From Acidiferrobacteraceae bacterium (lineage in GTDB: Bacteria > Pseudomonadota > Gammaproteobacteria > Acidiferrobacterales > Acidiferrobacteraceae), in the NCBI GenBank assembly GCA_027343725.1, contig DAHWKH010000011.1, positions 1 through 8,777 of the forward strand: a stretch of DNA of 8,777 bases. Reading direction: 5' to 3'. Below, piece after piece: positions 6,603 through 8,777 of the stretch (position 1 is its first letter; every line of letters starts with the position of its first letter). A model generated the notes under the pieces. That model did not search any database, was not told where the DNA came from, and was given only the letters and a program-made list of their open reading frames with translations. The position numbers and the translations under genes are program-made.

Positions 6603-8050
6603 CGGCGAGGGCACCCTTTTTCCGCGCGCGACTCGTCATCGTCGCGCTCGCGCTCGCGGCACCGATCCCGGGCGAGGCCGGCATCGGACACCTGCCCGAT
6701 CTCGGCCACGCCTCGGCCGTGGTGATGTCGCGTGCCAAGCAGCGCGCCTTCGGCAAGGCCTTCCTGCGTCACGCCCGCAAGACGCTGCGTTTCGTGGACG
6801 ACCCGGCGGCCACCTCAACCGTCCGCCGCCTCGGCCGGCGTCTCGTGGCCGCGAGCCCCGACCCCCAGATCCGCTTCCACTTCTATATCGTCGAAAGCCC
6901 GGTGGTGAACGCGTTTTCGGTCCCCGGCGGCTACGTCTTCATCAATACCGGCGCGATTCTCGCCGCCCGCGACGAGGACGAACTCGCCGCGGTCATGGCG
7001 CACGAGATCTCCCACGACACCCAACGCCACATCCCGCGCCTGATCGCGTTCTCGAAACGTCTCTCCTGGGCCGAACTCGCCGGCATGCTCGCGGGGCTCG
7101 CCCTCATGGGCAGCTCGCAGTTCGAAGGCGGGGCCGCGGCGATGTCCTTGAGTTCCGCGGGTCTTGCCGCCGAGACCCTCAAGCACCGCCGCGGCTACGA
7201 ATCGGAGGCCGACCACATCGGCCTGCGCACCATGGCACGCGCGGGCTTCAATCCACGCGCCATGGCGGCCTTTTTCCAACGCCTCAAAACCGACGACCGC
7301 TTCATGACCGTCGATATCCCGGAGTCCTGGCGCACCCACCCGGCAACCGACATCCGCATCGCCGAGGCCGAGAACCTGGCCGCGCGCTATCCGAACACGC
7401 CGATCCGCGACCGGCCGTCCTTCGATCGCCTCCAGGCGGCCCTCATAGCCGATGAGGCCCCCGCGCACGACGCCCGGGCACGCATTACCCAACAATTGCG
7501 CGGGCGCAAGGACACAAGCGCCTTCGACTACGGGCGGGCGCTCGTGGATCTGCGCCTGGGGCGTTTGCAGGCGGCCCGCGGGCGGCTTGCTCGGCTTGCG
7601 CGGGCGCACCCGCGCGTGGTCGCCTATCGGCTCGGCCTCGCCGACGCGGCTCGGGCCGCGGGCCGCTACCGGCGGGCGGTCACGGCCTTCCGGGCGGCCT
7701 GGGCCTTGCGTCCGCAAAGCATTGCGCTCGCCGTCTCCTACACACAAGCCTTGCTGGCCGCCTCCGAGGACCGCCGGGCGCTCCGTGAGGCCCGGCACCT
7801 GGTCGCGCGGCACCCCTATCGTGGCAGCCTGTATCGACTGCTCGCGCAGGCTTACGGTTTTGCGCACAACTATCTCGAGGCCCACGAAGCGCTGGCCGAG
7901 GCGCGCTATCGGCAAGGCGACGCGGCCGCGGCCCGCCGGCAGCTGCGTCTCGCACGCCCGTTCGCCACCACGGCCGGCGAGCGCGCCCGGCTCAAAACGT
8001 TCACCACCGCGATCCACGAAGGCTGGCGCGCGCCCCCCACGTTTCCCTAG
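6545..8050 (+). CDS. Periplasmic M48 metalloprotease, BepA/YfgC-like, with TPR-like C-terminus
   Basis: Probable outer-membrane quality-control protease and chaperone of the BepA (YfgC) type, 501 residues from ATG 6545. An upstream basic stretch and hydrophobic segment (LVIVALALAA, about 30-39) suggest export to the periplasm. The catalytic zinc motif HEISH is at 153-157 (His153, Glu154, His157), with the third ligand expected at Glu219 in ESEADHIG. His265 in THPATDIR lies where BepA has its regulatory His-switch; this is inferred from motif similarity. From about residue 325 on there are Ala/Leu/Arg-rich helical repeats with TPR-like spacing. The start is uncertain: ATG 6545 overlaps the previous gene by 58 bp and has only a weak ribosome site. 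More upstream in-frame ATGs give an Arg/Pro-rich extension that is the shadow of the small gene. No sulfur-specific role is evident from sequence. Confidence 0.87.
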   Translation: MDRPLRHGTLLLVTGIRKITARAPFFRARLVIVALALAAPIPGEAGIGHLPDLGHASAVVMSRAKQRAFGKAFLRHARKTLRFVDDPAATSTVRRLGRRLVAASPDPQIRFHFYIVESPVVNAFSVPGGYVFINTGAILAARDEDELAAVMAHEISHDTQRHIPRLIAFSKRLSWAELAGMLAGLALMGSSQFEGGAAAMSLSSAGLAAETLKHRRGYESEADHIGLRTMARAGFNPRAMAAFFQRLKTDDRFMTVDIPESWRTHPATDIRIAEAENLAARYPNTPIRDRPSFDRLQAALIADEAPAHDARARITQQLRGRKDTSAFDYGRALVDLRLGRLQAARGRLARLARAHPRVVAYRLGLADAARAAGRYRRAVTAFRAAWALRPQSIALAVSYTQALLAASEDRRALREARHLVARHPYRGSLYRLLAQAYGFAHNYLEAHEALAEARYRQGDAAAARRQLRLARPFATTAGERARLKTFTTAIHEGWRAPPTFP

Positions 8051-8069
8051 GGAACCCCAGGGATTTCGC

Positions 8070-8088
8070 GCGTGAGCGACGCGTGAGC
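8070..8088. repeat. Short direct repeat upstream of the soxX promoter
   Basis: GCGTGAGC occurs twice (8070-8077 and 8081-8088), 11 bases apart start to start, about one DNA turn, and 16 bases upstream of the -35 box. The arrangement suits an activator binding one face of the helix, but such 8-mers are not rare in GC-rich DNA. Confidence 0.35.
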
Positions 8089-8104
8089 AGGCCGAAATAT
8101 TCCC

Positions 8105-8134
8105 TTGACGGGCGGACTGATCGGTCGCTATGGT
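8105..8134 (+). promoter_or_regulatory. Candidate sigma70-type promoter for soxXY
   Basis: TTGACG (8105-8110) stands 18 bases before TATGGT (8129-8134), five of six and four of six matches to the -35 and -10 consensus. It lies in the 157-bp gap between the metalloprotease stop and soxX. Transcription would start near 8141 and leave a leader of about 65 bases before the soxX ATG. No clear sigma54 (-24/-12) element was found in the gap. Confidence 0.5.
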
Positions 8135-8195
8135 TAAGAAAATGGTCTGTCCGCCGCCCGCCGACAGCCCCTATAACGCTTTATTCAGCATCACT

Positions 8196-8201
8196 AGGAG
8201 G
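8196..8201 (+). promoter_or_regulatory. Strong ribosome binding site of soxX
   Basis: AGGAGG lies six bases before ATG 8208. It rules out the in-frame ATG at 8130, which would add 26 residues ahead of an otherwise complete signal peptide. Confidence 0.8.
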
Positions 8202-8207
8202 AAAAAC

Positions 8208-8606
8208 ATGAGCATGAAGACCGCGTTGCGCGCGGTGCGAGGCCTCGTCGTGGGCGCCGCCGTGGTCCTGGCGCCCACGGCCATGGCCGCCGGCCGCGCG
8301 CCGACACCCAAGGAATGCGCCGCCCATCCCACGAACCCGGTCGTCAAGGGCGGCTGCATCGTTATCGATCGCAAAACCGGCAACTGCATGGCCTGTCACG
8401 TGATCGCCGGCACCAAGATGGACGGCAATATCGGCCCGCGCCTGACCAACCTGCGCGCGCGCTTTCCGAACAAGGCCGCGTTGTACGCGCAGGTGTACGA
8501 CGCCGCCATCAACAACCCGTACACCGCCATGCCGCCTTTCGGCAAGGACCATATTCTCACGAAGGCCCAGATCCGTGAAGTCGTCGACTTCCTCTGGACC
8601 CTGTAA
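8208..8606 (+). CDS. soxX: SoxX, c-type cytochrome subunit of SoxXA
   Basis: Periplasmic monohaem cytochrome c that pairs with SoxA to oxidatively link thiosulfate to the SoxY carrier cysteine. 132 residues. Sec signal peptide: MSMKTALRAVRGL, hydrophobic core, cleavage expected after AMA (about residue 27). Haem-binding motif CMACH at Cys60, Cys63, His64. Met108 in TAMPPFG is the expected distal ligand, and the C-terminal helix QIREVVDFLWTL closes the cytochrome fold. GNIGPRLTNL after the haem site is typical of SoxX. Start fixed by AGGAGG. It is followed after 32 bp by soxY, the usual start of a soxXYZA-type operon. Confidence 0.94.
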   Translation: MSMKTALRAVRGLVVGAAVVLAPTAMAAGRAPTPKECAAHPTNPVVKGGCIVIDRKTGNCMACHVIAGTKMDGNIGPRLTNLRARFPNKAALYAQVYDAAINNPYTAMPPFGKDHILTKAQIREVVDFLWTL

Positions 8607-8638
8607 CCGAACATCGACGAATCACACGGGACGAGACC

Positions 8639-8777
8639 ATGAACCTTCCACGCAGAACCTTCTTGAAACAGGCGCTCTCGGGCTCGGCCTTGGCGGTCGC
8701 GGCCGGGGCCGGCCTCTTGCGGCCGGCCCGGGCGCTCGCACGCACCTGGCCCACGTGGCCGGCGACGGCCTTCCATC
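8639..8777 (+). CDS. soxY: SoxY thiosulfate carrier protein (5' end only)
   Basis: The first 46 codons are visible, open to the right edge. The N-terminus is a Tat signal peptide, PRRTFLKQALSGSALAVAAG, with the twin arginine at residues 5-6 and a hydrophobic core up to about residue 27. The mature part begins TWPTWPATAFH, matching the W-P...AF start of mature SoxY. SoxY carries sulfur intermediates on a C-terminal GGCGG cysteine arm and partners SoxZ; both would lie to the right of the window. A GGGACGAG stretch precedes the ATG. Identification rests on the Tat signal, the short mature segment and the position after soxX. Confidence 0.85.
   Translation, partial: MNLPRRTFLKQALSGSALAVAAGAGLLRPARALARTWPTWPATAFH

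Noticed and set aside
6815..8017. A 400-codon open frame on the minus strand
   Set aside because: It lies entirely opposite the metalloprotease gene, has no plausible motif, and shows the Gly/Arg-rich makeup of an antisense shadow.
8043..8054. A 12-bp perfect palindrome (TTCCCTAGGGAA) over the metalloprotease stop
   Set aside because: It has no loop for a terminator stem and no U-run; nothing else supports a function.

Overview
The window is GC-rich, densely coding DNA from a sulfur-oxidising chemolithotrophic bacterium. Two systems for inorganic sulfur oxidation lie back to back. The minus strand (about 1-6127) carries a sulfur-transfer and sulfur-oxidising heterodisulfide reductase-like (sHdr) operon. 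The plus strand (about 8208 to the right edge) carries the start of a sox operon. Having sHdr and Sox together with no Dsr genes in view suggests a proteobacterium of the Acidithiobacillus/Acidiferrobacter/Hyphomicrobium kind. The lineage is inference; no taxonomic marker is present.

Minus strand, in transcription order from 6127 to the left edge: rhodanese (rhd, 5786-6127), tusA (5396-5629), a DsrE-family protein (4901-5371), hdrC1 (4111-4803), hdrB1 (2639-4051), hdrA (1586-2635), an uncharacterised sHdr-associated protein (751-1611), and hdrC2 (726 to beyond the left edge, 242 codons visible). This is the known order rhd-tusA-dsrE-hdrC1-B1-A-hyp-hdrC2-(B2) of type I sHdr clusters. Spacing is tight from hdrB1 onward (3 bp, then a 26-bp overlap, then 24 bp). 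It is looser before hdrC1 (97 bp) and between rhd and tusA (156 bp). In the accepted model Rhd, TusA and DsrE carry sulfane sulfur as protein persulfide in the cytoplasm and the sHdr complex oxidises it to sulfite.

Plus strand: after a 169-bp divergent intergenic region with strong nested inverted repeats comes a small protein of unknown function (6297-6602, probable TTG start). It overlaps a BepA/YfgC-like periplasmic M48 metalloprotease with a C-terminal TPR-like region (6545-8050). A well-formed sigma70-like promoter (8105-8134) then precedes soxX (8208-8606) and a truncated soxY (8639 to the right edge). SoxX is the cytochrome subunit that, with SoxA, would attach thiosulfate to the SoxY swinging arm in the periplasm. 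Without SoxCD the sulfane sulfur left on SoxY is usually passed inward, which is what the neighbouring sHdr system consumes, so the two halves form a plausible periplasm-to-cytoplasm pathway.

The parts least explained by known biology are the nested hairpin between the two divergent operons, the small protein just after it, and the sHdr-associated protein downstream of hdrA.
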